From Proteles cristata cristata (lineage: Eukaryota; Chordata; Mammalia; Carnivora; Hyaenidae): 64,000 nt of DNA. Both the position numbers and the translations under genes were made by a program. The DNA lies in assembly GCA_017311185.1 (NCBI GenBank), contig JAESUZ010001073.1, positions 1,488,001 to 1,552,000 of the forward strand, read 5' to 3'. Below, in pieces: positions 45,959-57,001 of the stretch. The notes below the pieces were generated by a model, which saw nothing but the letters and a program-made list of their open reading frames with translations, was not told the DNA's origin and searched no databases. The first letter of the stretch is position 1. Each line of letters begins with the position of its first letter.

Positions 45959-46805
45959 GTAAAAAATAAAACAAAGTAAAATAAATATATATGGTTAAAT
46001 AATAACATTTCTTTGAGTAATTGTAGTGCTAGGTAAGGAATTAAAATATAATGTTAATGGAATTTTTGTGATATCAATGGAGTAAGTGTAAGTGAACTAA
46101 TGTGTAAAAATCATACTTCTTTTGTGAGAAGATTAACACAGTTTGTTTTATTCTCATAAATAATTAAAGTGTTCAGGACCAAAGAAACTCTGAAAAATTC
46201 ATAAGAATTATTTATTCTTATTACTTTATGGCCTTTGGTTTTGAACATGAAAAATAATCTAGGGGCATTTCTATTAATACTTATATTATTTATTTCTATT
46301 ATGTCAAATTTCAGATTTCTTTCATTCATTCATCTATTTGGTCATTTCTTTAGTCATTCAGTTAACAAACCTTTTCTGAACTTAAGACATTGCCCTTGAC
46401 ACTGGGAAGTGAACAGTGAACAAACTGGTTATATACTTAATTTCAAATGAGGGATAGAGGCAATAGAAAAATTAACATTCATTATCAGGGGAGGTAATCA
46501 AACTGCTTTGAAAAAAAAATCGCAGAGAGTCGTATTAGGTATTAGTGTTTAGAAATGGCCTCTCTGACTTAGAACATTTGAGAAAAGATCTGAATGATTT
46601 GAAGGATCAAGCCCTCTCTATCAGGAATGTTTCAAGCAGCAGGAACATGAAATGGAAAAATCTTGAAATTTCCTGGGTGTGCTGAAGGAGTAGGTAGAAA
46701 ACCAATGGGACCTAAGTGAGTGAGAGGTGGGGAAGTGGAATTGGTAATGAGGTAGCCAGAATGTAAAGTAAGAGAATGTCTTACATTCTTTTTTTTAAAA
46801 GTATC

Positions 46806-47020
46806 CTTTTTAAAAATGTTTATTCATATTTTGATAGAGACAGAGAGACAGAGCACAAGTTGGGGAGGGGCAGAGAGAGACGGAGACACAGAAACTTAAG
46901 CAGGCTCCAGTCTCTGAGCTGTTAGCATGGAGCCCGACACGGGGCTCGAACTCTTGTGCTGTGAGATCATAACCTGAGCTGAAGTTGGACACATAACCAA
47001 TTCAGCCACCCAGGAGCCTC
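46806..47020 (-). mobile_element. CAN SINE, antisense
   Basis: Reads 'taaaaatgtttattcatatt' through 'agcccgacacggggctcgaa' to 'cagccacccaggagcctc'. Confidence 0.88.
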
Positions 47021-47374
47021 TGTGCTATTTTAGAGTTTTGAAACTCAGTCTCTATTGCACCTTCCTTTATGAATGAGCAGCACCATGATGCTGAGTGAAC
47101 CTCTCTTTCCTGGAGGCCATTGGCATTTTATTTGGTTCTTTCTTATTGGTCTTAATGCTTTTTGCCTCATGTTGTAGGATTTATTTATGGCTTACAGTTC
47201 CTACTTAACTCTCAGAAGCTTGGAGGCAGAGAACTTAGCACAGTGCTTTTGTCTGAACAGATCTTTTACACATATTTGTTAAAGAAATGATACTAATAAA
47301 AGGTTCACTGAGATGATAATATTTGAGTTGTTTGAAGTTCTAGCTGTCCTTTCTCAGTATTCCCTCACCGTTCA

Positions 47375-47995
47375 TACACAGTTGATTCGTGTTTTGTCCT
47401 GGTACACTGAAATAGCAAGTACTGAACCATTTCTCCTGGAAGATAGGCAGGGTTAGGTTCCTGTGAGCCTCCGGTCACAATATTTTCATCAGTCACATCA
47501 GTTACACACATAACCTTGTGCTGTGTGTATTTTTGTTTAAAGACACCTTATTTAACATCTGTTGATTCATTAACATCAAACTAACAGTCATCAGCACTAT
47601 CTCTCATGCCTGAATGAAGCTTATCTAACATAAGTATTTTCGCCTTGAGGCACATCGCAGCCTTGTTCTTAGGAACACTGGACAGCACTCCGGCAATATG
47701 CTTGGGACCCATTTAAACAGCAAACTCATCAGCAAAATGTGCAGAAATCTGGAAAAACATGGCACTGAATAGATCTTGAAACAGACGCTTGTTTATAGTC
47801 GGAGCACAAACGAGAAGGCAGAGTATTGCCTTGGTCAGCCTCACTGGGAACATGCACAGTGGGGACTCAAATTTTTACCATTCTGTTCATGTCCAGGAAT
47901 GATGGCACAGGTGACTATTGATTTTGGGATTACAAATCCTTTTTAGTGAATTCACAAGCACAGAATCTGCAAATAATTAAGATTGGCTATATATA
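47375..47995. mobile_element. DNA transposon remnant, probably Tigger/MER type
   Basis: Internal blocks ('actgaaccatttctcctgga', 'aggttcctgtgagcctccgg', 'agacaccttatttaaca', 'gaagcttatctaacat', 'gaggcacatcgcagccttg') match an old non-autonomous Tigger-like consensus as I recall it. Family name and strand not fixed. Confidence 0.5.
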
Positions 47996-48401
47996 CTTTT
48001 ACACACAAATGATGATGCTACAGAAACTACGATCAGATAGCTGTGTTAACTGACATGATTACTCAGTCAGTGGTCCTCAAATCAGCATTGCCTGGAGAGG
48101 CTGCTAACATATTCCTTGTTGGCCCTACCTTTGGAGTTTCTGATTCGGTGAATGGGGATGAAGCCTCAGACTTTGTATTTCTAACAAGTTCCCAGGTGAT
48201 GCTATTCCTGCTGGTCCAGGGAACACACTTTGAGACCCACCGGTCCAGGTAGTAACACCACATGCTTTGAAATAGTCTTTGGTTCAGAGCCTTTTCCTTA
48301 AACCAGACTGATCTAAACTTGAGTCAACTAGTCTTTAATATATTCGTTCATATCATGTATGAAACTGCTAAATATGTTAATATATAAGTGTGCCAGTTTT
48401 T

Positions 48402-48623
48402 TTTTTAATGTTTTTATTTTTTTTTATTTATTTCTAGGAGAGAGAGAGACAGCATGAGCAGGGGAGGGTCAGAGAGAGAGGGAATGACAGACTCTGAAAC
48501 AGGCTCCAGGCTCTGAGCTGGCAGTCAGCACAGAGCCCGATGCGGGGTTCGAACCTACAAACCGCGAGATCATGACCCAAGTGAAAATCGGATGCTTAAC
48601 CGACTAAGCCACCCAGGTACCCC
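48402..48623 (-). mobile_element. Young CAN SINE, antisense, with TSD
   Basis: Flanks ataagtgtgccagttttt (48384-48401) and ataagtctgctaattttt (48624-48641). It carries the acceptor-like tttctag|gag at 48437 and lies directly upstream of E10. Confidence 0.94.
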
Positions 48624-48674
48624 ATAAGTCTGCTAATTTTTAATAATCTGTTTTTTGTATTCTTTTGCTTGTAG

Positions 48675-48774
48675 GAACTCATATGTTCGGTTAAGGCATT
48701 TATGTACCAACACGTGGGTCACAAGCACGAGTATCCCCATAGACACAGATGAAGAGAGACCTGTTATGTTAAAG
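48675..48774 (+). CDS. ITPR2: ITPR2 exon E10 (about residues 382-415)
   Basis: A 100-bp exon. Its first base completes the Arg codon from E9, and it ends in phase 0. Acceptor tttgcttgtag, donor aag|gtaaat (moderate). It encodes (R)[20 protein letters not shown] and [13 protein letters not shown], the last MIR repeat of IBC-beta. [12 protein letters not shown] is common to all IP3 receptors; [14 protein letters not shown] fits type 2. Skipping would shift the frame. It is enclosed by two SINEs at 51 bp upstream and about 30 bp downstream. Confidence 0.97.
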
Positions 48775-48804
48775 GTAAATGTTGTTGAGAATTGTTTGAT
48801 TATT

Positions 48805-49011
48805 TTTGAAGTTTATTTATTTTGAGAGAGACAGAGACAGCGTGAGCAGGGGAGGGGCAGAGAGAAAGGAAAGAGAGAGAGAATCCCAAGCAGGCTCTGT
48901 GCTGCCAGCCCAGAGCCCAACGCAGGCTCGAACCCATAAAGCCGTGAGATCATGATCTGAGCCGAAGCCAACAGTCGGGTGCTTACCCGACTGAGCCACC
49001 CAGATACCCCA
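48805..49011 (-). mobile_element. CAN SINE, antisense, with TSD
   Basis: Flanks tgagaattgtttgattatt (48786-48804) and tgagaattgtttaattatt (49012-49030), one mismatch. Starts 30 bp after the E10 donor. Confidence 0.94.
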
Positions 49012-49446
49012 TGAGAATTGTTTAATTATTAGACAGATGTTGTGTGATTGGAATCAGGGGTGATTGACATGTTCCTTACCATCTGTCTTTCCCAATATTA
49101 GAGATTATTACAAGTAATCTCCTCAAGTGTTCATTTTGCAAGTTGCTTAGGAAGCTAAACTAAGCGGCTTGTCTGCAGTGGGGCTGTGATTCAGAAGGAT
49201 GCTATCACAGATACCAAAAGTGTGGGAGCAGCATGGAGAAAGGGGAGAAGATCCCAGGAGCACATTCTCTCTGTTCTGTTGACACTGAAGCAAAGGACAA
49301 TTGTGCAAGGATGTGTTTCTAGTGGGCTTTGGGAACAAGGCAGGAAATGGGTGTGGAAAATCTGTGTGTCTCCACAGTCTTTCAGAGTGGATGACGCATA
49401 TGAGAATTACTGTATTTGGATTATCTATTCCTGTCTTATATTTCTT

Positions 49447-49628
49447 TTTTTTCTTAAATATTTATTTACATTAGAGAGGGGATGAGGGTGGCAGAAGGAG
49501 AGGGAGAGAGAAACCAGGTAGGCGCCATGCTCAGCATGGAGCCCAATGCAGGATTCTATCTCATGGCCTTGAGATCGTGACCTGAGCAGAAATTCAGAGT
49601 CAGATGCATAACCAGCTGAGCCACCCAG
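49447..49628 (-). mobile_element. CAN SINE, antisense, diverged
   Basis: Reads 'cttaaatatttatttacatt' through 'gagcccaatgcaggattcta' to 'ctgagccacccag'. Flanked by cttatatttctt / cttagatttctt. Ends 99 bp before E11. Confidence 0.82.
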
Positions 49629-49727
49629 CTTAGATTTCTTAAACAATATTAAGATGTGTTCATACCAGAAAAATATTGTGTGTTTAAAAAAACAACAACT
49701 AATCTTGGTGGAAAAAACACATTTCAG

Positions 49728-49888
49728 ATTGGAACGTGCCAAACAAAAGAAGATAAGGAAGCATTTGCCATTGTGTCTGTCCCGCTGTCTGAGGTCCGAG
49801 ACTTAGACTTTGCCAATGATGCAAATAAAGTGCTGGCGACCACAGTTAAAAAGCTGGAAAATGGCACAATAACTCAGAATGAAAGGAG
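49728..49888 (+). CDS. ITPR2: ITPR2 exon E11 (about residues 416-469)
   Basis: A 161-bp exon, phase 0 in, ending in the second base of an Arg codon (AG|G with E12). Acceptor cacatttcag. The donor is gag|gttagt, a less common GTTAGT site. It encodes [20 protein letters not shown] and [20 protein letters not shown] plus [13 protein letters not shown](R). It ends IBC-beta and begins the helical IBC-alpha (armadillo) half of the IP3-binding core. A 23-nt palindrome lies 33 bp after the donor. Confidence 0.96.
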
Positions 49889-49921
49889 GTTAGTAATTTT
49901 GTTAAATGGCTCTTAAGTCAT

Positions 49922-49944
49922 CAAGAGTCAGCTGCTGACTCTTG
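49922..49944. promoter_or_regulatory. 23-bp palindrome near the E11 donor
   Basis: Arms CAAGAGTCAGC and GCTGACTCTTG flank a single central T. In RNA it can form a 10-bp stem with a 3-nt loop. In DNA it holds two Maf/AP-1-like half-sites (GAGTCAGC, GCTGACTC) and a central CAGCTG E-box. Function unknown. Confidence 0.4.
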
Positions 49945-50409
49945 TGGTAAGCCTCAAGTGAATGAATGGCTCTAAGGGGACATTTAGAATGGTCTCCCTA
50001 GTGGCGCACCTGCTTCTGAATGAGTGGATCATGGTGAGCGAATGAAAATGGGGACTTTAAAATCTGGTGGAATATTCACGTTTTCCATTTTAGCTGGGCT
50101 TGGAGTTGTTGTTTTGCTCGCTGATCTTTCCTTTTAAATGTTTCACAGAAGACATTTAATACTTTTGCTGCGCTTCGTTTAATGTTTGGATTTAAGAGTT
50201 CTAAAAGTCCTAGAAGAAGTTTTATGTTTTTCTGTTCTTATTCATGCAAGACACATTGGTCTGCTCAGGTAACATGAGATAAATATACCAGAAAAGAGTC
50301 TGCAAGGTGTAGCACTCTGCCCTTATAACTCCCGCAGAGAAACTGGATCCTTGATTCTTTAGCTCTGGTTCTGGAAATAGTTGGGAAAGAGAATGATCCT
50401 GATGGCTCC

Positions 50410-50515
50410 CAAGTATATCATTCCTATTTTGTGTTGGTACTGTAGATATATTTTATATACGCCTTCAAACAGTCCTGAGATGGACATTATTCTCAGTTTA
50501 CATAAGTGGGAGATT
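50410..50515 (-). repeat. MIR-like fragment
   Basis: 'atatacgccttcaaacagtcc' and 'gatggacattattctcagttt' resemble reverse MIR. Confidence 0.45.
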
Positions 50516-50532
50516 TGATCATGTGTGGTTTT

Positions 50533-50697
50533 GTTTTTAATGTTTTATTTCTGCAAGAGAAAGGGAGTGTGGGGGAGGGTCAGAGAGAGAGCACTGAGAA
50601 CAGCAAGCCCATTGTGGGGTTTGAAGTCACGAATTGTGGGATCATGACCTGAGCTGAAGTTGGAGGTTCAACCTACTGAGCAATCCAGATGCCCCCA
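50533..50697 (-). mobile_element. CAN SINE, antisense, shortened, with TSD
   Basis: Flanks atcatgtgtggtttt (50518-50532) and atcatgtgggttttc (50698-50712). Internal part deleted; ends ccagatgccccc. Confidence 0.88.
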
Positions 50698-50929
50698 ATC
50701 ATGTGGGTTTTCAAGTCTCCGTGTTTTCGGTGCACCAGAACACAGCATTCTTTTTATTTCCCCTTGATGATCTGCTACATGCCTTTACATTTGAACAAGA
50801 GAAATCTGTTTACCAATTTCGCAGGCGTTGCGATACATTGCAGCTCTCATCACAGCTGGTGAGGTGATAATTGGTATAAACACTTCAGAAAATAGTTTGA
50901 CAGTAATTCACAAAGTTGAAGAAATCACT

Positions 50930-51160
50930 CCTCATATAAGCAGAAGCATGCGGCATTTGTTCTTCTGTGATTGGCTCATTTCAAGTAGCATAACATCTTC
51001 CAGGTTGACCCAGGTTGTCACATGTGGCAAGATTTTCTTCTTTTTTAAAGCTGAATGATAGTCCATTGTATGTATAAAATAGCATTTTCTTTATATCATT
51101 CATCAATGGACATCTAAATTGTTTCCATGTCTTGGCTATTGTTAATAATACTGCAAAAGA
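50930..51160 (-). mobile_element. L1 ORF2-end fragment, antisense (inverted half)
   Basis: 'aagctgaatgatagtccattg', 'tcatcaatggacatctaaattg' and 'cttggctattgttaataata' are the reverse of the L1 ORF2 end. It ends abruptly at about 51160, next to a sense L1 3' part. Confidence 0.7.
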
Positions 51161-51161
51161 G

Positions 51162-51370
51162 TCCAACTCAAGAGAGTAGAATGGTGGTCGCCAGGGCATG
51201 GGGGGTGGGGGGATGAAGAGTTCTTGTTTAACAGTTGTAAATTTTCATTTATACAAGATGATCTGTTGTACAACATTGTGCCTATGGTTAACAATTCTGT
51301 AATGTGCACTTCAACATTTGCTAAGAGTGAAGATCCTATGAGTGTTCTCACCACACATATGAATACATAC
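51162..51370 (+). mobile_element. L1 3' UTR fragment, sense (other half of the inversion)
   Basis: 'gagtagaatggtggtcgcca', 'ggggtggggggatgaagag' and 'gtgttctcaccacacatatg' are the sense L1 3' end. Its opposite orientation to the preceding block suggests a twin-priming inversion. Confidence 0.7.
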
Positions 51371-51414
51371 TCACAAAGAAGCAAACACTCGTGACTCACC
51401 AATTCTTCTCCCAG

Positions 51415-52180
51415 CTTGAACGTTCTTGAACATCTGTCCCAAAGCAGCTCCTACCTATACATGTGCACCAGGACACATGTTTAAGAATGTTCAGCCTTAT
51501 TATAAATAACCCCAAACTTAAAACCATCAAGTATTTTTTTTTTAAATGTTTTATTTATTTCTAGGAGAGAGAGAGAGAGAGAGAGAGCAGCATGAGCAGG
51601 GGAGGGTCAGAGAGAGAGGGAGTCACAGACTGAAACAGGCTCCAGGCTCTGAGCTGGCAGTCAGCACAGAGCCCGCGCGGGCCCAAACCCACGAACCGTG
51701 AGATCATGACCTAAGCGAAAGTTGGACGCTTAACCGACTAAGCCACCCAGGTGCCCCTAAAACCGTCAAGTATTAATCACCGGTTGAATAGATGAATACA
51801 CTTGTGGTAAATTCATGCAATGGACATAGTATAACAATGGAAATAGATGAACTACATCTATGGGTGACTACGTGGATAAATCCAGTAAACTTTAGATGGA
51901 GCAAGAACTAGACACAAATACATTCACCATGATACTATTTGTAAAGTTCAAAGGGAACAAAACAAAATTCTATTTCTTTGGAGTGCTTAAGCAATTAGAG
52001 GAACTATGAAGAAATTCTAAGAAATAATTGTCTTAGAAATCAGGATGGTGTTCCCCTTAGGGAGATGGGATTCAAGGAGGCTCCTGCAGTGCTCCATTTC
52101 CTGCTCTGGGTGATACTCTCTGGGATTGCCTTAGAAGTATTCCATAAGTAAACACTTATGTTTTATGAACTTTTGGATGA
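51415..52180 (+). mobile_element. L1 (L1ME-like) 3' portion, sense, split by a SINE
   Basis: Blocks 'agcagctcctacctatacatg', 'ccaggacacatgtttaagaa', 'aatagatgaactacatctatg' and 'agaaatcaggatggtgttcc' follow an old L1 ORF2 end and 3' UTR. Interrupted by the SINE at 51536-51757. Confidence 0.65.
51536..51757 (-). mobile_element. Young CAN SINE, antisense, with TSD
   Basis: Flanks taaaaccatcaagtatt and taaaaccgtcaagtatt (51519-51535 and 51758-51774), one mismatch. Acceptor-like tttctag|gag at 51564. Confidence 0.95.
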
Positions 52181-52493
52181 ATGTCTTATAACACAAAGGA
52201 ACAAGAATCCAACTTGCTTCTTCCCACCCCATCACTAGAAAAACGTCACAAATATGCAAATGGAATAGCTGTTTCTCAGCTTACTTTCTGTTCTTACCTC
52301 TGTTTTTTCCCTAACAAACATGAATTTGAAAATAAACTATTGTATGTGCAATTGAACCTTGAACCTTGTTGGAGAAAATAAATAAAGTCCAGAAGCAGAA
52401 ATAACTGTTCTACTCTTTTGGACTACTGAAAACTAAAGATCTGAGCTGGATTATGACATGTAATGGAATCCAGTGTGCAGATAGCACTTTTTA

Positions 52494-52709
52494 ATATTCT
52501 ATTTTTAATGTTTATTTTTGAGAGAGAGAGAGAGAGAGGGAGAGAGAGAGAGAGAAAGAAAGCAGGAGAGGGGCAGAGAGAGAGGGAGACACAGAATCCG
52601 AAACAGGCTCCAGGCCCTGAGCTATCAGTATAGAGCATGATGCCGGGCTCGAACTCACAAACCTGAGCCGAAGTCGGAAGCTTAACTGACTGAGCCACCC
52701 AGGTGTCCC
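52494..52709 (-). mobile_element. CAN SINE, antisense, with TSD
   Basis: A perfect 16-bp duplication, cagatagcacttttta, is at 52478-52493 and 52710-52725. Expanded GA tract. Confidence 0.95.
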
Positions 52710-54130
52710 CAGATAGCACTTTTTATTTTCCTGTTATTTATCTATCAGTGCTTCCTTTTGACATATCCATTTCTTTGTCAGTCTCACATATTCAGTAATT
52801 TACTCAGGCTCACTTAAGAAGTCTCCCTTGCTAAAAGTAAGGCGTTCCTTGAAGAAGTGGGCAAGTAAAGGTTAGATATGAACCCTCTCTCATTGCTGGT
52901 TGTAACCTGGAGCAAACCACTCTTCGGTTTCTGCCAGAGAGAATCTTAACCTCTCATGATTCAGAGGATGGTGCTGGACCAGGACCGACCAGGGATCAGG
53001 GAGCATGCATTTTTATTTTTCCTGCCTCTTTCCCCACTGTTTTAGAGTGAGAAACATCAGAGCAAAGAGAAATATGCTTGAGAAATATGAAGTTGCAATT
53101 ATTGATCTTAATTTAGCAATTTTAGAGAAGTCATCTCCCATCAAAATTCATTCAAAGCTGCCTGTCAGTACAATGGAACTTATTGGCATAGTTGAGTGTA
53201 TTTATATTATTTTCTCTGTTTTAGAATTTAATATAAAATTCTATCTGAAAATACCTCACAACTCTGACTTTTTTCTCTCTGGAGAATGAAGTTATTATTA
53301 GATCTTCTTTTACTCAAAACCAGAAAGAATGATACAAGGTCAAAGGGAAGGCGTTAGAATATTGCAGATCTAGCTGAAAATGCCTGTGTTGTTTGAATTC
53401 TTTCATGGCCCCCCCCCTTTGCTTGCCCCAGGAATGGGCTCTGGAGGCACATGCTCCTGTTAATGGCGCAAGATCCTCAATCTCAGATATTTTTCAGTGG
53501 AATTTCTGATCTTATTGTGCATAGTTGCACCAACAAAATAGAGTCTTGGGAACATGGTGGGGGACGTGAGAGGAGTGAAAATGGAGGCGAGGTTAACTGC
53601 TGTTCAGTTCGTGATGCGTAAACCAGAATGTCTGTACCATGTTTTACTTTCGAGGGTATAGAAAAGATGTGGGCTTCCTCAGCAGCATTTATAGTTTAGA
53701 GATGTAATTAATTCATGTTTGCTGAGCTCCTGGTACGTGTCAGGCACTGGGCCATGCAGCACACACGTGCACTGATAATGTGGTCGTGAACAGCACAGGT
53801 GATGGCCATGCCTTCACGCTGTTTACTACTTTGAGATTGGTGCTAATTCCCCATGATAGAAACCCAGGATCTAGAATAGAGGTCACCCCACATGGAATCA
53901 CCAGATCAGATACCCTTGGGTTTTGGTTTGTTTTTTCGTTTCGGATCAGCTACCTTTGTCATTCAAAGTTAACGTCTTCCTTAGCCACAACCTTTTTTCC
54001 TTAAATTTTATTTGCCTGATAGTACTATTGCTACACTAGCTGCCTTTTGGTTGGTTATTTCTCTGATGCCTCTTTTTGAATATCAGTTTATTTCAGATTT
54101 CCTGGTCATTTTGTTTTAGTGATATGTCTT

Positions 54131-54348
54131 TTTTTTTTTTTTTAATGTTTTATTTATTTCTAGGAGAGAGAGAGACAGCGTGAGCAGGGGAGGGCCAGAG
54201 AGAGAGGGAGTCACAGACTGAAACAGGCTCCAGGCTCAGAGCTGGCAGTCAGCACAGAGCCTGTCGCGGGGCTCGAACCCACGAACAGCGAGATCATGAC
54301 CCAAGCAAAAGTCGGACGCTCAACCGACTAAGCCACCCAGGCGCCCCA
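54131..54348 (-). mobile_element. Young CAN SINE, antisense, with TSD
   Basis: A perfect 18-bp duplication, gttttagtgatatgtctt, is at 54113-54130 and 54349-54366. Long T tract; acceptor-like tttctag|gag at 54163. Probably one of the most recent insertions here. Confidence 0.96.
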
Positions 54349-54570
54349 GTTTTAGTGATATGTCTTGTGAGCAGCAGAGAGCTCGATTTTAAAAGTCTAA
54401 TCTGATCCCTTTCTTTTCACCCTCTGCTTGTGCAGTTTCTTCTTTCAGCCCTCAGATCCATTTCTTGGGTGTGCAGAGTGATTAGATGTTTATGTAGCTG
54501 TGTTCAGGCATGAGATAAGCCCAGAGTCCCCTGCCACTCTACCATCTTAACTCCTCACCTAATTTGATAC

Positions 54571-55016
54571 CTTTTGTCTGGAGCCTCCATCTTCCCGTAC
54601 TTCGCCAAAAAGACCAACACGAAGGGAAAGAGTTGAGGCACTGCTATATGTTTTCTAGGCCTTTTAGAAAACATGGAGTGCTTCCTTCGGCCACATAGAT
54701 GAGAATCTGCAAGAAAATATTGTGGACATCAAGGGAATGGGCACGGTTCAGAAAGGAGCGCCCCGCAGACGTTACCATGGCAAAACGGGAAGAGTCTCCA
54801 TTGTTACCCAGCATGCTGTTGGCACTGCTGCTGTAAACACACAAGTTAAGGGCAAGATTCTTGCCGAGAGAATTAATGTACATCCAATAGAAGCACATCC
54901 TGCTCCACCCAGAGAAAACACACTTTGTAAGAAGCAATGGGAAAGAGTCTGAACTGCTGGAAGCCATTCCCGATGAATCCATGGCGTTAAGACTTAAAAT
55001 AAATCTTAAACTAAGT
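54571..55016 (+). pseudogene. RPL21: RPL21 processed pseudogene
   Basis: An intronless copy of the mRNA for ribosomal protein eL21 (60S subunit). 5' UTR-like 'gcctccatcttcccgtacttcgcc' is followed by TNTKGK, then [51 protein letters not shown] and PAPPRE, all recognisable eL21 blocks. The start codon is changed to AAG. There are at least two frame shifts and an in-frame TAG at the former Tyr codon of ATYMRI. About 30 codons between INV and PAPPRE are missing. The end LLEAIPDESMA and an AATAAA (about 54999) remain. No introns and random location indicate LINE-mediated retrocopying. It cannot make a functional protein. Confidence 0.9.
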
Positions 55017-55967
55017 CTTAAGACTAAAAGTAATTACAAAAATGGAATCTGATAATCTTTCAATTAGTTTGTGTATAATTAATGTTTGGGCTTATTCTAT
55101 CTCTTTTTTTTCCTCACTGTAGCTTTTTTTCTTTTTTCCTCTATTTTCTTGCTTTCTGTTAGGTTGATAAAGTTGATATTTTCTCCTCATCTTTTTTCTT
55201 TTCCTCTACTGGTTTAGAAGCTTTAGGTCATATTGCGACTCTTTAGCAATTGCATTATTGCTATTCTTGTCATACGTTTTAATTGCATATTCTTTCTTAC
55301 ACAATTGAAAGTTATTAAATCTTTCTCTTTTTCTCGTGGGAGCAAGGTACGTCAAAATGGTTTAATTATGCACTGATATTCTTCCTCTCATCTTTCTTGG
55401 AGTATACGTCTAGAATCATAGTTCTGTGTTCATCCTTTTCCTGAAAAAAATTTTTTTATAATAGTTGATATCAACAAGGGAGTAAATGTGTCATATAAAT
55501 CATGATGTACCGCCTTTTTAAAAAATTTAAAGTGTTAATTCCTAAAAATTATTTTTACTATGAATTGTATCTCTTGTTATATTTTACCTCTGTGTCTTGC
55601 TTTTATTTCTTGCTTCTCACATCTCCTCTCTGCGCTCACTTTTCTTTTTGCTGAAATTTATTCTTTAAGCCATTTGGTCAGGATCTGTGGGTTTTAAATC
55701 TTCTCATTTTTTAAATACATGAAAATATCTTTATTTCCACTCTTAAGTGCTACTTTATGTATTAGGATTTTAGCTTGGCAGTTATTTTCCTTTGGTAAAG
55801 TTATAATGTAATTATTTTCTGACATATTTTGTTTCCATTAAGAAGTTTTTTGCTGATAGAATTGTTACTTTATTGGCCATTTTTCTTTCCTTTTTGATAA
55901 TTTTGTAGATTTTTTTCTTTGTCTTTGATGTCCTGAAGTTTTACTATGATGTGTTTACAAGGAAATT

Positions 55968-56159
55968 AAAAAATTTTTAATGTTTATTTATTTTTGAGAG
56001 AGAGAGAGATTGGCAGAGAGAGGGAGACAGAATCCAAAGCAGGCTCCAGGCTCTGAGCTGTCAGCACAGAGCCTGATGTGGAGCTCAAACTCACAAACCA
56101 TGAGATCATGACCTAAGCCAAAGTCAAACCCTTAACTAATTGAACCACCCAGACACCCT
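55968..56159 (-). mobile_element. CAN SINE, antisense
   Basis: Reads 'taatgtttatttatttttga' to 'tgaaccacccagacaccct'. Short flanking repeat aaggaaatt / caggaaatt. Confidence 0.88.
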
Positions 56160-56179
56160 ACCAGGAAATTTTTTAAATG

Positions 56180-56540
56180 AGTTTTTAACACTTGAGGTAG
56201 AGTTGGTGTACAACATTTCATTTATTTTGGGTTTATAACATAATTATTTGGCATTTATGTTTATTGTGAAATCATCTCCACAGTAAGTCTAGTTAACATC
56301 TGTCACCATACAGAATTACAACATTTTGTGTGTGTGTGTTGATAACTTTAAGGATTTACTCTCATAGCAACTTTCAAATACAGTATTATTAACTGGTGTC
56401 GCTATGCCATACGTTACATAACCAGGGCTTATTTATTTTATAACTGGAAATCTGTACCTTTTGACTTCCTTCGCCCATCTCACCCACCCACTGCCCTTCA
56501 CCTCTGTCAATGACCAATCTGTTCTCTGTGTTTATGAGTT
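56180..56540 (-). mobile_element. L1 (L1M class) 3' UTR, antisense
   Basis: 'catctgtcaccatacagaatt', 'caactttcaaatacagtatt' and 'aatctgttctctgtgtttatg' match the same old L1 3' UTR as the copy at 32640, but more diverged at its ends. Confidence 0.7.
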
Positions 56541-57001
56541 TATTTTTAATTATTATTTTTAGTTTTTACACAAGGAAATATTACTTTTGTTTTTCCCACC
56601 TGATCTTTAAGGTGCGCTTTTACTCTGTATACTTATATTTTCCTTTAATTCTGAAAAGTTGTGAGCTATTTTCTTCAAGATGTTACTTCTTTACCTTTTC
56701 CCTCTCCTGTGTCTTTTGGAACTCCTATTAAATGTATGTTGGATCCTCTTGGTTTGTCCTTCTTATCTTTTAACTTTCCTTTTATGATTTGCCTTTTTTA
56801 TCTCTCTGTGCTACTTTCTGCATGGATTTTTTATATTGTCTTATAAATCAATAATTTGTGCTAGGATGTGTACAGAATAGTTTACCTTTGTGAATTTGAT
56901 TTTTGTTGAAATGGTTATAATTTGTTTCTTGGATTTCTATTGGTTCTTTTGTGTATCCACCTGTTATTCATTTATATCTGCCTTTTAAAAATATTTTTGT
57001 C

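Larger units (their letters stand above)
45959..48674 (+). other. ITPR2: Intron E9-E10 (2,716 bp)
   Basis: Contains a SINE (46806-47020), a Tigger-like DNA transposon remnant (47375-47995) and a young SINE (48402-48623) that ends 51 bp before E10. Acceptor tcttttgcttgtag. Confidence 0.88.
48775..49727 (+). other. ITPR2: Intron E10-E11 (953 bp)
   Basis: Contains two antisense SINEs (48805-49011 and 49447-49628), which together make up about 40% of it. Acceptor aaaacacatttcag with a weak pyrimidine tract. Confidence 0.92.
55640..57000 (-). repeat. Ancient L1-like repeat, interrupted
   Basis: 'aaaatatctttatttccactc', 'attttagcttggcagttatt', 'gttttactatgatgtgtttac' and 'cctattaaatgtatgttggatc' resemble an old L1M 3' region read in reverse. 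Interrupted by the SINE at 55968 and the L1 3' UTR at 56180. Confidence 0.4.

Noticed and set aside
54644..54982. 112-codon open frame on the minus strand
   Set aside because: Antisense shadow of the RPL21 pseudogene.
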